From CBDUEV01 sp965366365 (lineage in GTDB: Bacteria > Actinomycetota > Acidimicrobiia > Spongiisociales > JAENVV01), in NCBI GenBank assembly GCA_965366365.1, contig CBDUEV010000005.1, positions 24,112 to 88,111 of the forward strand: DNA of 64,000 bases. The letters are read 5' to 3'. Positions 37,045 through 46,505 of the stretch are shown piece by piece. The position numbers and the translations under genes were made by a program. The notes under the pieces are model-generated. The model was given only the letters and a program-made list of their open reading frames with translations. It did no database searches and had not been told where the DNA came from. How positions within the stretch are numbered: position 1 is the first letter of the stretch; every line of letters starts with the position of its first letter.

Positions 37045-37535
37045 TCGACGAGGCGAAGGACCACCGAGCCCCGCGGCCTGCGGGCAACTACGCGTGGGCC
37101 CTGGGGGTGGCCGCGGGACTCATTCTCGCCGACCGCTTTTCCAAGGTGTGGGCGTGGTCGGAGCTCGCCGACGGAAGCATCGTCGTCATCGACCCGTGGT
37201 TGTCGTTCGAGCTGGCTGAAAACCGTGGAGCCGCCTTCGGTCTCTTTCAGGATGGCGGCCGGGTGTTGGCGGTGTTCGCCGCCGTGGCGGTCGTCATCAT
37301 CCTGGTGGCGTTGCGTTCCGTGGTTCATCGTTCCGAGGTGATCGGATTGGGGATGATCATGGCCGGTGCGGTGGGCAATCTCATCGACCGAATCGTACGG
37401 GGGACCGGGTTGGTGGACGGCGCCGTGATCGACTGGATCAAATTCCCGAACTTCCCGAACTTCAATATCGCCGACTCCTCTATCACGGTGGGGGTGACTG
37501 TCCTTCTCCTGGTCTCTCTCTTCCGGCGTGAGTGA
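37041..37535 (+). CDS. lspA: Lipoprotein signal peptidase
   Basis: This 164-residue four-helix membrane aspartic protease cleaves signal peptides of diacylated prolipoproteins. AENRGAAFGLFQDG contains the conserved Asn-Arg-Gly-Ala-Ala-Phe. The catalytic aspartates lie in AVGNLIDRI and FNIADSSI. A GTG at 37041 overlaps the preceding stop; a GTG at 37023 is also open. It overlaps the next gene by 8 bases, the usual lspA-rluD pairing. Confidence 0.94.
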   Translation: MIDEAKDHRAPRPAGNYAWALGVAAGLILADRFSKVWAWSELADGSIVVIDPWLSFELAENRGAAFGLFQDGGRVLAVFAAVAVVIILVALRSVVHRSEVIGLGMIMAGAVGNLIDRIVRGTGLVDGAVIDWIKFPNFPNFNIADSSITVGVTVLLLVSLFRRE

Positions 37536-38451
37536 CCCGCGGGAGGTTCTCCTTCCCGAGGACCTGAACGGGGCGCGTGCGGACAAGGCTCTGGCCGTGG
37601 TGGCGGGAGTCAGTCGCAACGTCGCCAGGCAACTGATCGAAGAGGGTGGCGTGCTTCTGAACGGGCACCCGCCCCAGCCGAGAACCAAGGTGGCTGCGGG
37701 CGATCTCCTCGCCTTCGTTGAACCGGCTCCCGCCGAGGAGGTGTCAGCCAACCGGCAGGTGGTCTTCGAGGTGCTCTACGAGGACGACGACGTGGCGGTG
37801 GTCAGCAAGCCGCCCGGCCTGGTCACCCACCCGGGTGTCGGGCACCGCAACGACACCCTCGTCTCGGGTGTTCTGGCCCGCTGGCCGTCCACCGAGGGGG
37901 TCGGTCAGCCGGGGAGGTGGGGGGTCGTCCACCGACTGGATCGTGACACATCGGGGGCCATGCTGGTCGCCCTGACGGCGGAAGGCTACGAGGGTCTCGT
38001 GGCCCAGCTGGCGGCCCGGGCCGTGAAGCGGTCGTATCTGACGCTCGTCCACGGCGTCTTCGAGATGAAACGGGGAACCATCGACGCGCCCATCGGACGA
38101 GACGCCTCAGCCCCGATGCGCATGGCCGTGGAGCGCGAGGGGCGACCCGCGCGGACGCACTACCGCGTGACGGAGACCTTCGCGGAGCGGGCCATGAGCC
38201 TTCTCGAAGTCGAGCTCGAGACCGGCCGCACCCACCAGATTCGCGTCCATCTCGCTTCGATCGGCCATCCCGTGGTGGGCGACGGCATGTATCGACGATT
38301 CCCGGCCGTGATCGAAATGCCACGGATGTTTCTCCACGCCACCCGGCTCGAGTTCCGCCATCCGGTTTCGGGCGAGCGTATCGAGGTCGTCGCTCCGCTT
38401 CCCGACGACCTCGCCGGGATCCTCGATCGGCTGCGCACGCCGTCGGGGTGA
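37528..38451 (+). CDS. rluD: RluA/RluD-family 23S rRNA pseudouridine synthase
   Basis: This 307-residue protein has an N-terminal S4 RNA-binding domain (ARADKALAVVAGVSRNVARQ). The catalytic domain carries HRLDRDTSG with the active Asp, then LVTHPGVGHR and ELETGRTHQIRVHLASIGHPVVGD. It isomerises uridines in rRNA; RluD targets helix 69, but the family is broad and specificity is inferred from the lspA-rluD context. The GTG start overlaps lspA. Confidence 0.92.
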   Translation: MSDPREVLLPEDLNGARADKALAVVAGVSRNVARQLIEEGGVLLNGHPPQPRTKVAAGDLLAFVEPAPAEEVSANRQVVFEVLYEDDDVAVVSKPPGLVTHPGVGHRNDTLVSGVLARWPSTEGVGQPGRWGVVHRLDRDTSGAMLVALTAEGYEGLVAQLAARAVKRSYLTLVHGVFEMKRGTIDAPIGRDASAPMRMAVEREGRPARTHYRVTETFAERAMSLLEVELETGRTHQIRVHLASIGHPVVGDGMYRRFPAVIEMPRMFLHATRLEFRHPVSGERIEVVAPLPDDLAGILDRLRTPSG

Positions 38452-38503
38452 GAGTCGGACCGGAAACCGGTCCGTGAATCTCGGGTTGGCTCGACCCCGG
38501 CCT

Positions 38504-38517
38504 TACACTGTTCCGCC
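38504..38517 (+). promoter_or_regulatory. Leaderless-type -10 box (TACACT) of the rhomboid gene
   Basis: TACACT at 38504-38509 lies 8 bases before the ATG at 38518, with no Shine-Dalgarno sequence between. Confidence 0.5.
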
Positions 38518-39339
38518 ATGACTCCAGAACCAGCCCCTGCTTGCTATCGCCACCCGGATCGTCCCACGCGGCTGGCGTGCTCGACGTGTGGGAAATACAT
38601 CTGCCCTGATTGCTCGATCGATGCTCCCGTAGGGCAGCGATGCCCGGATTGCCAGAAAGACCTCGGCACGACGCGTGTGCAGAGAATGGGCGACGTGTCG
38701 GCCCTTTCGGGAGCGCCGGTCACCCGGGCGATCATGGTGGTGGCGATCGGGCTGGCCATCCTCGGTTTTGTCTCCGGGGACGCACGGATCTGGCTTCTCA
38801 ACAACCTCGCCCAGTTCAACGCATCGGTGGCCGCCGGCGAGGTGTGGCAGTTGTTCACCGCGGCCTTTCTGCACGCCGAAGGGCTCTGGCACATCGGATT
38901 CAACATGTACGCCCTCTATCTGTTCGGGCCTCAGCTCGAGCGCCAGATCGGTGGCGTGGCGTTCGCCGGCATCTACACCGCCTCGGCGGTGGGTGGGGGT
39001 TTCGTGGCCTACGTCCTGGGAGAGCCGCGCGATCTCCTCGTGGGGGCGTCGGGCGCCATCTTCGGGTTGTTCGGAGTGTGGTTCCTCGCCGCGTATCGGA
39101 ACCGCCAGTCCAGGATGGGTCGGGCGATGCTCAACCGGATGCTGATGATCATGGGGCTGAACGCCATCATCCCCCTGGTCTTCCGCCAGATTTCCTGGCA
39201 GGGCCACCTCGGAGGGTTTGCTCTGGGTCTGGGTCTGTTCGCGCTCTGGCAACGGTTGGGCCAGCGGGATACCAGGCTGCTGAGCGTGATGGGGTTCAGC
39301 GCCGCCGCCATCCTCATGGCGGTCGTGGCCTTCCTCTGA
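38518..39339 (+). CDS. Rhomboid intramembrane serine protease with N-terminal zinc ribbon
   Basis: This 273-residue protein has cysteine/histidine pairs in residues 9-46 (CYRHPDRPTRLACSTCGKYI, CPDCSIDAPVGQRCPDC), a B-box-like zinc finger. Six membrane helices follow, with GASG containing the catalytic Ser178 and QGHLGGF with His230. The HIGFNMYALYLFG segment with the conserved Asn is also present. Rhomboids cut transmembrane substrates. This zinc-finger fusion is common in Actinomycetota and may bind substrates or partners. Confidence 0.93.
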   Translation: MTPEPAPACYRHPDRPTRLACSTCGKYICPDCSIDAPVGQRCPDCQKDLGTTRVQRMGDVSALSGAPVTRAIMVVAIGLAILGFVSGDARIWLLNNLAQFNASVAAGEVWQLFTAAFLHAEGLWHIGFNMYALYLFGPQLERQIGGVAFAGIYTASAVGGGFVAYVLGEPRDLLVGASGAIFGLFGVWFLAAYRNRQSRMGRAMLNRMLMIMGLNAIIPLVFRQISWQGHLGGFALGLGLFALWQRLGQRDTRLLSVMGFSAAAILMAVVAFL

Positions 39340-39344
39340 TCTGG

Positions 39345-39350
39345 TATCGT
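39345..39350 (+). promoter_or_regulatory. Candidate -10 box (TATCGT) of dnaE
   Basis: TATCGT lies 5 bases after the rhomboid stop and about 90 bases before dnaE. The untranslated leader would carry GGAGG at 39426-39430. Confidence 0.3.
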
Positions 39351-39441
39351 CAAAATCTCAGCGATGTAATTCACTTGCCCGATCGCTGAACACGCCAGAA
39401 CGCACTCCCGCGCCAGTTGCGGGTCGGAGGATTTGGAACCG

Positions 39442-42400
39442 GTGGCCCGGGACAGCTTCGCACATCTCCATCTGCACACCGAGTTCTCGATGTTGGACGG
39501 CGCGGCCCGCGTCAAAGACGTTGTGGAGACGGTGGCCGCCGACGGGCAGAAGGCAGTTGCCATCACGGACCACGGTGTGATGTACGGTGTCGTGGATTTC
39601 TACCGAGCCGCCACGAAGGCCGGGATCAAGCCGATCCTGGGCGTGGAGGCCTACGTCACCCCGGGAAGCCGCTTCGACCGGCCACGAGGCTCAGACAACC
39701 AGCGGTTTCACATGACGCTGCTGGCGGAGAATCAGACCGGCTATCAGAACCTCATGAAGCTGGTCTCGAAGTCCTTCCTCGACGGGTACTACTACAAGCC
39801 GCGCATGGACTTCGATCTCCTCTCGACCTATGCGGAAGGGATCATTGCGACATCCGGCTGCCTGGGCGGCCACATCCCCCAACTGCTTGCTCCCGACGCG
39901 TCGCGGGAGGAGGGTAACGCAGTTGGCACACGCGACCTGGATGCTGCTCTCGCCGCGGCCGGGATGTACCAGGACATCTTCGGCAAGGACAACTTCTACA
40001 TCGAGATCGGCGACCACGGCATCGAAGCTCAACGTCGTATCCTCCCGGATCTCGTCGAGATCTCGAAGCGAGCGGGCGCTCCGCTGCTGGCGGCCAACGA
40101 CGCCCACTACATCACCAAGGACGACGCCATTGCCCATGACGTCCTGCTCTGCATCCAGACCGGTTCCACCGTGGACGACGACAACCGCTTCAAATTCGAG
40201 GGGACGGGGCTCTACCTCAAATCGGCAGCAGAGATGCGAGCCCTCTTTCCCGAGGATCTGTACCCGGGTGCCTGCGACAACACCGAATGGATCGCCGACC
40301 GGACCGAGGTGAAGCTGGATTTCGACCGGATTCTTCTCCCTCAGTTCCCGGTGCCCGAGGGCCACACCGAGGAGTCCTACCTTCGCGAGTTGGTGTACGA
40401 AGGCGCCAAGCACCGGTACGGCGCCATCCTGCCGGAGGTGGTCACCGACCGGATCGAACACGAGCTGAAGATCATCCTGGAAATGGGCTTTCCCGCCTAC
40501 TTCCTCATCGTGTGGGATCTGATTCGCTACGCCAAGGAAAGCAATATCCGGACCGGACCCGGTCGTGGGTCCGCCGCCGGAGCGATCGTGGCCTACTGCC
40601 TCGGCATCACCGACCTCGATCCGCTCGAGTACGGCCTCATCTTCGAACGCTTCCTGAACCCCGGGCGTCGTCAGATGCCGGATATCGACATGGATTTCGA
40701 CGAGCGTTACCGCGCCGACGTCATCAAATACGCCTCCGAGAAGTACGGGTCGGATCACGTCGCCCAAATCATCACCTTCTCGACGATCAAGGGCCGCCAG
40801 GCGATTCGCGACGCCGCCCGCGTGTTGGGCTACCCCTACGGCCTCGGCGACAAGGTGGCCAAGATGATGCCCCAGCCGATTCTCGGTCGTGATGCCTCGC
40901 TGGGGCAATGCCTCACCGCTCCACCGAGCAACGCCGACACCGACCTCAAGGACTTCTACTCGAACGCCGGCGAGTTGCGGGCCGCCTACGAAGCAGAAGC
41001 CGACGTGAAGCGGGTGGTCGACACTGCCCGGGGTCTCGAGGGGCTGCGCCGGCAGGACTCGATCCACGCGGCAGCCGTGGTGATCTCTCCGGAACCCGTG
41101 TGGAACCTCGTCCCCATCCAGCAGAAGGGTGAGGAAGCCGAGATCGTCACCCAGTACGAGATGTCGGGCGTCGAAGGGCTCGGGCTGCTCAAGATGGATT
41201 TCCTCGGCCTCAGGAACCTCTCGACCATCGAACGCGCCCTCGACCTGATCGAGAAACGAACCGGGGAGCGCATCGACATCGACCGGCTTCCCCTCGACGA
41301 TGCGGCGACCTTCGAACTACTCAAGCGAGGCGACACCATCGGGGTGTTCCAGCTGGAAGGCTCTGCGATGCGCTCGCTGATCAGAAGCCTCGAACCGGAG
41401 AGCTTCAACGACATCATCGCCGTCAACGCCCTGTTCCGGCCGGGACCCATGGGCGCCAACATGCACTACGAGTACGCCGACCGGAAGAACGGGCGGAAAC
41501 CGGTGGAGTACCCCCACCCGGCTCTCGAGGAGTTCCTGCGGGATACCTACGGAATCATCGTGTATCAGGAGCAGGTGATGCAGGTCGCCCAGGCGATGGC
41601 CTCCTACACCATGACCGAGGCGGACACCCTCCGCAAGGCGATGGGCAAGAAGGTCAGGTCCATCATGGACGCCGAGAAGGAGAAGTTCGTCGCCGGGTGT
41701 GTGGCGGCCGGTCACGAACCCAAGTTGGGCAACGATCTGTGGGACTCGGTCGAACCGTTCGCCGGGTATGGCTTCAACAAGTCGCACAGCGCCGCCTACG
41801 CCCTCGTCGCCTATCAGACGGCGTGGCTGAAAGCCCACTACCCGGCCGAATACATGGCTGCTTTGCTCACCTCCACGAAGAAGGACAAGGACCGGACGGC
41901 TATCTACCTGTCCGAGAGCAGAGCGATGGGCATCGAGGTCGTGGTACCCGACGTCAACGCCTCGGACACGGACTTCGTGGCCCAGGACGGGAAGATCTTG
42001 TTCGGCCTCTCGGCGATTCGCAACGTGGGGGAGGGGGTCGTCGAGAAGATCACCGACGCCCGCCAAGACGGTCCCTTCGTCGACTTCCACGACTTCGTGG
42101 AGCGGGTCGACACCGGGGCGCTGAACAAGCGGACCATCGAGTCGCTCATCAAGGCGGGTGCGTTCGACAGTCTCGGGTACGCCCGCAAGGGCCTCCTCCT
42201 CGACTTCGAAGACATCCTGAACGCGGCTTTGACTCGCCGAAAGAACGAGGACGCCGGCCAGTTCAGTCTCTTCGGCGGTGCCGAGAGTCTCATCGAGGAG
42301 GTCGCCTCCCCGATCCGGGACGATGAATGGGACAAGAAGACCCGGCTGACGTTCGAGAAGGAGATGCTGGGGCTCTTCATCTCGGACCACCCGCTCCTCG

Positions 42401-42951
42401 GGGTGGAACGCGCCCTGCGGGCGGCCACGTCGATGGCCATCACCGCGCTCCCCGAGGCCGCCGATGGGTCGAAGGTGACGGTGGGGGGAATGGTGGGCGC
42501 CATCACCCGGAGGTTCACCCGCGCCGGGGCGCCGATGCTCTTCTTCGAGTTGGAGTCGCTCGAAGGCGCCGTCGAGGTTCTCTGTTTCCCGAAGACGACC
42601 GAGGAGTTCGGGCCGCTGGTCCGCTCCGACGCCATTCTGCTGGTGACCGGCCGGGTCGACAACCGGGGCGACGAGGTCAAGATCGTGGCGGCCACGCTCC
42701 AGGAACCGAACTTCCGCGTCGATTCGGCGGTCCTGCTCGAGGTTCCGGCCAAGGTGCTGTCGGCGGAGAAGGTCAAGAGGCTCAAAGACATCCTCGTCAA
42801 CCACCCTGGGTCCGCGCCTGTCCTGCTGCACATGATCAACGAAGAAGGCGGCAAGAAGGTTCTGAAGCTCGGCGACGAGCATCGAGTCGAGCCACGCAGC
42901 GCCCTGTATGCAGAACTGAGGGAACTGTTCGGTCAACGCGCCGTATTCTGA
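39442..42951 (+). CDS. dnaE: DNA polymerase III alpha subunit
   Basis: This 1169-residue DnaE1-type replicative polymerase begins with a PHP domain (FAHLHLHTEFSMLDGAA). The catalytic acidic motif PDIDMDFDERY lies near residues 413-423 and GPGRGSAAG just before it. A helix-hairpin-helix and a C-terminal OB fold (VTVGGMVGAITRRFT) follow. The start is either GTG 39442 or TTG 39433; GTG gives the usual short lead before HLHLHTE, while GGAGG is imperfectly spaced for both. Several PHP histidines and aspartates are kept (HLHLH, TDHG), so metal-dependent proofreading is plausible. Confidence 0.96.
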   Translation: MARDSFAHLHLHTEFSMLDGAARVKDVVETVAADGQKAVAITDHGVMYGVVDFYRAATKAGIKPILGVEAYVTPGSRFDRPRGSDNQRFHMTLLAENQTGYQNLMKLVSKSFLDGYYYKPRMDFDLLSTYAEGIIATSGCLGGHIPQLLAPDASREEGNAVGTRDLDAALAAAGMYQDIFGKDNFYIEIGDHGIEAQRRILPDLVEISKRAGAPLLAANDAHYITKDDAIAHDVLLCIQTGSTVDDDNRFKFEGTGLYLKSAAEMRALFPEDLYPGACDNTEWIADRTEVKLDFDRILLPQFPVPEGHTEESYLRELVYEGAKHRYGAILPEVVTDRIEHELKIILEMGFPAYFLIVWDLIRYAKESNIRTGPGRGSAAGAIVAYCLGITDLDPLEYGLIFERFLNPGRRQMPDIDMDFDERYRADVIKYASEKYGSDHVAQIITFSTIKGRQAIRDAARVLGYPYGLGDKVAKMMPQPILGRDASLGQCLTAPPSNADTDLKDFYSNAGELRAAYEAEADVKRVVDTARGLEGLRRQDSIHAAAVVISPEPVWNLVPIQQKGEEAEIVTQYEMSGVEGLGLLKMDFLGLRNLSTIERALDLIEKRTGERIDIDRLPLDDAATFELLKRGDTIGVFQLEGSAMRSLIRSLEPESFNDIIAVNALFRPGPMGANMHYEYADRKNGRKPVEYPHPALEEFLRDTYGIIVYQEQVMQVAQAMASYTMTEADTLRKAMGKKVRSIMDAEKEKFVAGCVAAGHEPKLGNDLWDSVEPFAGYGFNKSHSAAYALVAYQTAWLKAHYPAEYMAALLTSTKKDKDRTAIYLSESRAMGIEVVVPDVNASDTDFVAQDGKILFGLSAIRNVGEGVVEKITDARQDGPFVDFHDFVERVDTGALNKRTIESLIKAGAFDSLGYARKGLLLDFEDILNAALTRRKNEDAGQFSLFGGAESLIEEVASPIRDDEWDKKTRLTFEKEMLGLFISDHPLLGVERALRAATSMAITALPEAADGSKVTVGGMVGAITRRFTRAGAPMLFFELESLEGAVEVLCFPKTTEEFGPLVRSDAILLVTGRVDNRGDEVKIVAATLQEPNFRVDSAVLLEVPAKVLSAEKVKRLKDILVNHPGSAPVLLHMINEEGGKKVLKLGDEHRVEPRSALYAELRELFGQRAVF

Positions 42952-43057
42952 GCAGCCCCGGTGCAGCATCCCCTGGCGCGCTACGCTGGCCCTTCCGGAT
43001 GGCTCCGTGCTCCCGCGGACCCGGGTACCGTCCCCCAAGCATCGGAGTTGATTGCAG

Positions 43058-44287
43058 ATGAGGCTCGCCATTCTGTCCCGGGCGCCCCGGTCGTACAGCA
43101 CCCAGCGGCTGAGGGCCGCCGCCATCGATCGTGGACACAAGGTGCGGGTCATGAACACCCTGCGCTTCGCCATAGACCTGGCGGGGGACGAACCGGATCT
43201 GCAGTACCGAGGCGCCCCGATGGAGCACTTCGACGCGGTGCTGCCCCGGATCGGCGCCTCGATCACGTTCTACGGATTGGCGGTGGTCCGCCAGTTCGAG
43301 CAGATGGACGTGTACACCCCGAACCCGGCCAATGGGATCGCCAACTCGCGGGACAAGCTTCGTTCGATCCAGATTCTCTCCCGTCACGACATCGGGATCC
43401 CCGCCACCACCTTTGTTCGCGATCGAGCGGACGTGCTGGCCGCCATCGAGCGGGTGGGAGGAGCGCCGGTGGTGATCAAGCTCCTGGAGGGGACCCAGGG
43501 GATCGGCGTCATCCTCGCCCCCGATGTTCAGGTGGCCGGGGCCGTCATCGAGACCCTGCAGAGCACGCGCCAAAACGTGTTGATTCAGCGATTCGTGGCT
43601 GAGAGCAAGGGTCGCGACATTCGAGCGCTCGTGGTTGGAGACCGTGTCGTGGCTGCCATGCGGCGCCGCGCCCAGGGTGACGAGTTTCGATCCAACGTGC
43701 ATCGCGGCGGCAAAGGCGAAATCATCGAGATCGACAGTGAGTACGCCCGAGTCGCCGTGCAGGCGGCCCAGATCATGGGCCTGCGTGTGGCGGGTGTCGA
43801 CATGTTGGAAGGCGCCGACGGCCCGCTCGTGCTCGAAGTCAACTCGTCCCCGGGGCTCGAAGGGATCGAAACCGCCACGGGACTGGATGTGGCTGGATCG
43901 ATCGTCGACTACATGGCCAGTCAGGTCGCTTTCCCGGAACTCGACGTGCGACAACGCCTGACCGTGAGCACCGGCTACGGCGTCGCCGAGATCCTCGTGC
44001 ACGAAAGCGCAGATCTGGTCGGCCGGACGCTCGCAGAGTCCGGCCTGCGGTCGCGGGACATCTCCGTACTCACCCTGACCAGGGGCACCACTGTCATCCC
44101 GAATCCCCGCACCGAGCGCATCCTGGAACCCGAAGACCGGCTCCTCTGCTTCGGGAGACTCGAAGCGATGCGGGACCTCGTCCCAGAGCGAAGGCGACGG
44201 CGTTCGCGACCGAAGATTCAACCGCTCCCGACGACTCCGATTCCCGATCCTGGGACCCCTCCCGCCGTGGAGCCCGACGCCGGCTGA
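43058..44287 (+). CDS. RimK-type ATP-grasp ligase fused to an RCK_C (TrkA-C) domain
   Basis: Residues 1 to ~290 match RimK ligases: MRLAILSR, an ATP-grasp core with APVVIKLLEGTQGIGV, and the metal-binding end VLEVNSSPGLEGIE. RimK adds glutamates to ribosomal protein S6 or other acceptors. Residues ~300-385 (GYGVAEILVHESADLVGRTL to EPEDRLLCFGRLE) read as an RCK_C ligand-binding domain, normally found on K+ transport regulators. A basic and proline-rich tail ends the protein (409 residues). The fusion suggests ligand-controlled ligase activity. Start: ATG 43058 is preferred over TTG 43052. Confidence 0.85.
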   Translation: MRLAILSRAPRSYSTQRLRAAAIDRGHKVRVMNTLRFAIDLAGDEPDLQYRGAPMEHFDAVLPRIGASITFYGLAVVRQFEQMDVYTPNPANGIANSRDKLRSIQILSRHDIGIPATTFVRDRADVLAAIERVGGAPVVIKLLEGTQGIGVILAPDVQVAGAVIETLQSTRQNVLIQRFVAESKGRDIRALVVGDRVVAAMRRRAQGDEFRSNVHRGGKGEIIEIDSEYARVAVQAAQIMGLRVAGVDMLEGADGPLVLEVNSSPGLEGIETATGLDVAGSIVDYMASQVAFPELDVRQRLTVSTGYGVAEILVHESADLVGRTLAESGLRSRDISVLTLTRGTTVIPNPRTERILEPEDRLLCFGRLEAMRDLVPERRRRRSRPKIQPLPTTPIPDPGTPPAVEPDAG

Positions 44288-44301
44288 TCCGGCCGGGGCA
44301 A

Positions 44302-45333
44302 CTACAGGCCGAGGCTCTTGATCGTCAGGGCGGGGACGTCGTCGATGAGCGACCCGAGGGCGTCGAGGTCGGTTGGTGCCGTCGCTCGCCAGGCGATCTT
44401 GCCCACCGTGGTGTGGTATCGCGCCGCGAACTCGTCTCTGACCTGTTCCTGGCGGCGGGCTTCCCGGGCCCACAACGTCAGGTTTCTGGCCAGCGGGCGC
44501 GACGTCCCTTCCGGCACCTCGGCCTTCTCCCACGCGGTGGGAAGGGCTCTGTTGAAGATCACGGCCGCCGGCAGCTGCGCGACATCGGGAAGCGCCTGAA
44601 AGAACCGGGCTGCCTCGGTGACCGGGGCGGGTTCGGCGGTCGTCACCACCAGAGTGATCGACCGCCGAAAATGCTTCTCGATCTCGCTCGCTCTGACTCG
44701 CAAACCGTCGTACGTGGTGCGGAGATCGAACAGAAACATGGTGACTCGCTCGAGCAGATCCGAACCGAGCGCAATGTCGACAACCCGCAGCGCAGGGCGG
44801 GCGGCGAGGTTGTAGATCTCTCGCCGTCCTGGCAGAGAGCCACCGGTGATCCAGCGGAACAGCCGCCCACCGATCAAGTCAGACAGTTCGTTGGGTGCGG
44901 TGAAGAACTCGATTCCGCCGGCCGAAGGAGGGGTGTCCACGATGACGACGTCCCAACGGTTTGTCTCCAGATAGTCGGCCATCTTCTCTGCGGCCGCGTA
45001 GGACTGGCTGGCAGGGAAATGTCGAGTGATGGTCCGGAAGAACTCGTTGTCCACCAGGCGAGCGGCCGCCTCGGGGGCTGCGTGGCGTTGGGCGATCTCG
45101 TCCCAGGACGCATCGGAGTCCAGCATTGCGGCCCACAGGCTCGGCAGATCCGGATTGGCCGTCGGGACGCCACCCAGGTCCTTCACGCCGAGCGCGTCGG
45201 CCAGCCGTTTGGCGGGATCGACGGTGATGACGAGGGTTTCGAGGCCTTGTCTGGCCAGCGAAACTCCGAGGGCGGCCGAGACGGTGGTCTTGCCGACTCC
45301 ACCGGCGCCGGTGACGAGAATGGGAATCGTCAT
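44302..45333 (-). CDS. ArsA/Get3-like ATPase, second of a pair
   Basis: This 343-residue P-loop ATPase of the ArsA/Get3 class has a deviant Walker A GAGGVGKTT at residues 9-17, the switch I region VDPAKRLADALGV and switch II VVIVDTPPSAGGIEF. No metal-binding Cys triplet for arsenite is seen. It is coupled to the upstream paralogue by ATGA. The pair matches the actinobacterial arrangement of M. tuberculosis Rv3679/Rv3680, Get3-like proteins rather than arsenite pumps. There is no arsB or arsR here. Confidence 0.88.
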   Translation of the reverse strand: MTIPILVTGAGGVGKTTVSAALGVSLARQGLETLVITVDPAKRLADALGVKDLGGVPTANPDLPSLWAAMLDSDASWDEIAQRHAAPEAAARLVDNEFFRTITRHFPASQSYAAAEKMADYLETNRWDVVIVDTPPSAGGIEFFTAPNELSDLIGGRLFRWITGGSLPGRREIYNLAARPALRVVDIALGSDLLERVTMFLFDLRTTYDGLRVRASEIEKHFRRSITLVVTTAEPAPVTEAARFFQALPDVAQLPAAVIFNRALPTAWEKAEVPEGTSRPLARNLTLWAREARRQEQVRDEFAARYHTTVGKIAWRATAPTDLDALGSLIDDVPALTIKSLGL

Positions 45334-46175
45334 CGCTCCTCCAAGACGTCGGCGAGGCGTCGTGCCACTTCGGCCGGGCCGGTGACGCCGAAGAGGAACG
45401 GCAACTGTGGTCCTTCGGGGAGGAACTCGAGCCACCTCTGTTGCTCGTGATAGATCCCGTCGTGGAGGGCGGCCGCTTCGCCGACCGGCTCGTCGGTGTT
45501 GGCCGGGACGTTCACTCCGAGCGGTTCGAGGATGCGGTTGGCCATGACGGCGGCCACCTCGACGATCTGTTCGGTGTCGAGCCACTCCAGCATCTCGTGG
45601 GTCTCGACTGCGGGCAGTTCCTCGGCGAGAGAAACCACCACCATGCCAGTCAGCGCCGGGTCGGCCATGTGGTCATGCATCCATCGGACCTGCTCGCGGA
45701 TCTTGCCGGTCCCGACGAGTTCCGAGATGGTGCGGGGCGCACGGATGTGAGATCCGATCTGGCCAGAGGGCGGGGCGTCGGCGACCACCAGATCCCAGTC
45801 GGCCGATCGGGCTTCGTGCAGCACCTTTCCCATGGTGACCGTCTCCCTGATGCCCGGTGCGGCGGAGGCCAGAGCGTCGAACGCTCTGGCAATCGGGCCG
45901 ATCCGGGTGATCTTCGGCACGCCCAGCTGGCGACGCAGGTACTCGTCGAGAGCCTCGGGTCGGTTGATGGCCAGGGCCTGAATGCCGGGCTGGACCTCGG
46001 TGGCCGTATACCGGAGACGTTCGAGCCCGAGGTGGGCGGCCAGCCCATGGGACTCGGTCATGCCGATGGCGAGGACTCGCCGGCCGCGCCGAGCCGCCTG
46101 GATCGCCAAGGCAGCTGCCACGGCAGATTTCCCGACGCCCCCTTTGCCGGTAACGATGAGAAGTCTCTGATGCAC
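45330..46175 (-). CDS. ArsA/Get3-like ATPase, first of a pair
   Basis: This 281-residue ATPase has Walker A GKGGVGKSA at residues 10-18 and switch II VVADAPPSGQIGSH. It is shorter than its neighbour. A GTG at 46175 with a -10 box 7 bases upstream marks the first gene of the two-gene operon. In related species the two proteins form heteromeric complexes that may handle membrane proteins or metabolites; the role here is inferred from the family only. Confidence 0.87.
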   Translation of the reverse strand: MHQRLLIVTGKGGVGKSAVAAALAIQAARRGRRVLAIGMTESHGLAAHLGLERLRYTATEVQPGIQALAINRPEALDEYLRRQLGVPKITRIGPIARAFDALASAAPGIRETVTMGKVLHEARSADWDLVVADAPPSGQIGSHIRAPRTISELVGTGKIREQVRWMHDHMADPALTGMVVVSLAEELPAVETHEMLEWLDTEQIVEVAAVMANRILEPLGVNVPANTDEPVGEAAALHDGIYHEQQRWLEFLPEGPQLPFLFGVTGPAEVARRLADVLEER

Positions 46176-46188
46176 TGAGCTCAGGCTA
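46176..46188 (-). promoter_or_regulatory. Leaderless-type -10 box (TAGCCT) of the ArsA pair
   Basis: On the minus strand TAGCCT (46188-46183) ends 7 bases before the GTG at 46175. No ribosome-binding site intervenes. Confidence 0.45.
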
Positions 46189-46289
46189 GTGCCGTGGGTG
46201 ACGAATGAATGCTTCCGGTGGAAGCCAACGGGCTCCCGGCCAAATCGGCCGGCAGTAGGCTACGGCCCAGGAAACGAAGTGGAGGATCT

Positions 46290-46505
46290 ATGGCTGCGTT
46301 CGATGTCGACGCCATGGTGGAACGATTCAAGAGCCGGGCCGCCGCGGTACGGGAACGAGGGGTGCCGCCGATCGAGGGAGCGGCGCGCAAGCAATTCATC
46401 AAATCGGCGGAGGAGGACTTCACCGATTTCTCTCTGATCGGTTCGGCCTCATGGTCGGTCGAGGACGACGAGCTCGTTCTGCGGATCCCGCTTGCCAAAT
46501 CCTGA
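46290..46505 (+). CDS. Small acidic protein of unknown function
   Basis: This 71-residue protein begins MAAFDVDAMVERFKSRAAAV and ends WSVEDDELVLRIPLAKS. I do not recognise the family. GGAGG lies 5 bases before the ATG, and TAGGCT at 46255-46260 is a possible -10. It overlaps the following DUF885 gene by 14 bases, so the two are coupled. It has no signal peptide or membrane helix. Confidence 0.6.
   Translation: MAAFDVDAMVERFKSRAAAVRERGVPPIEGAARKQFIKSAEEDFTDFSLIGSASWSVEDDELVLRIPLAKS

Noticed and set aside
41317..44533. Two long minus-strand frames (649 and 565 codons) across dnaE and the RimK-type gene
   Set aside because: Both are antisense shadows of well-supported genes and show no recognisable motifs.
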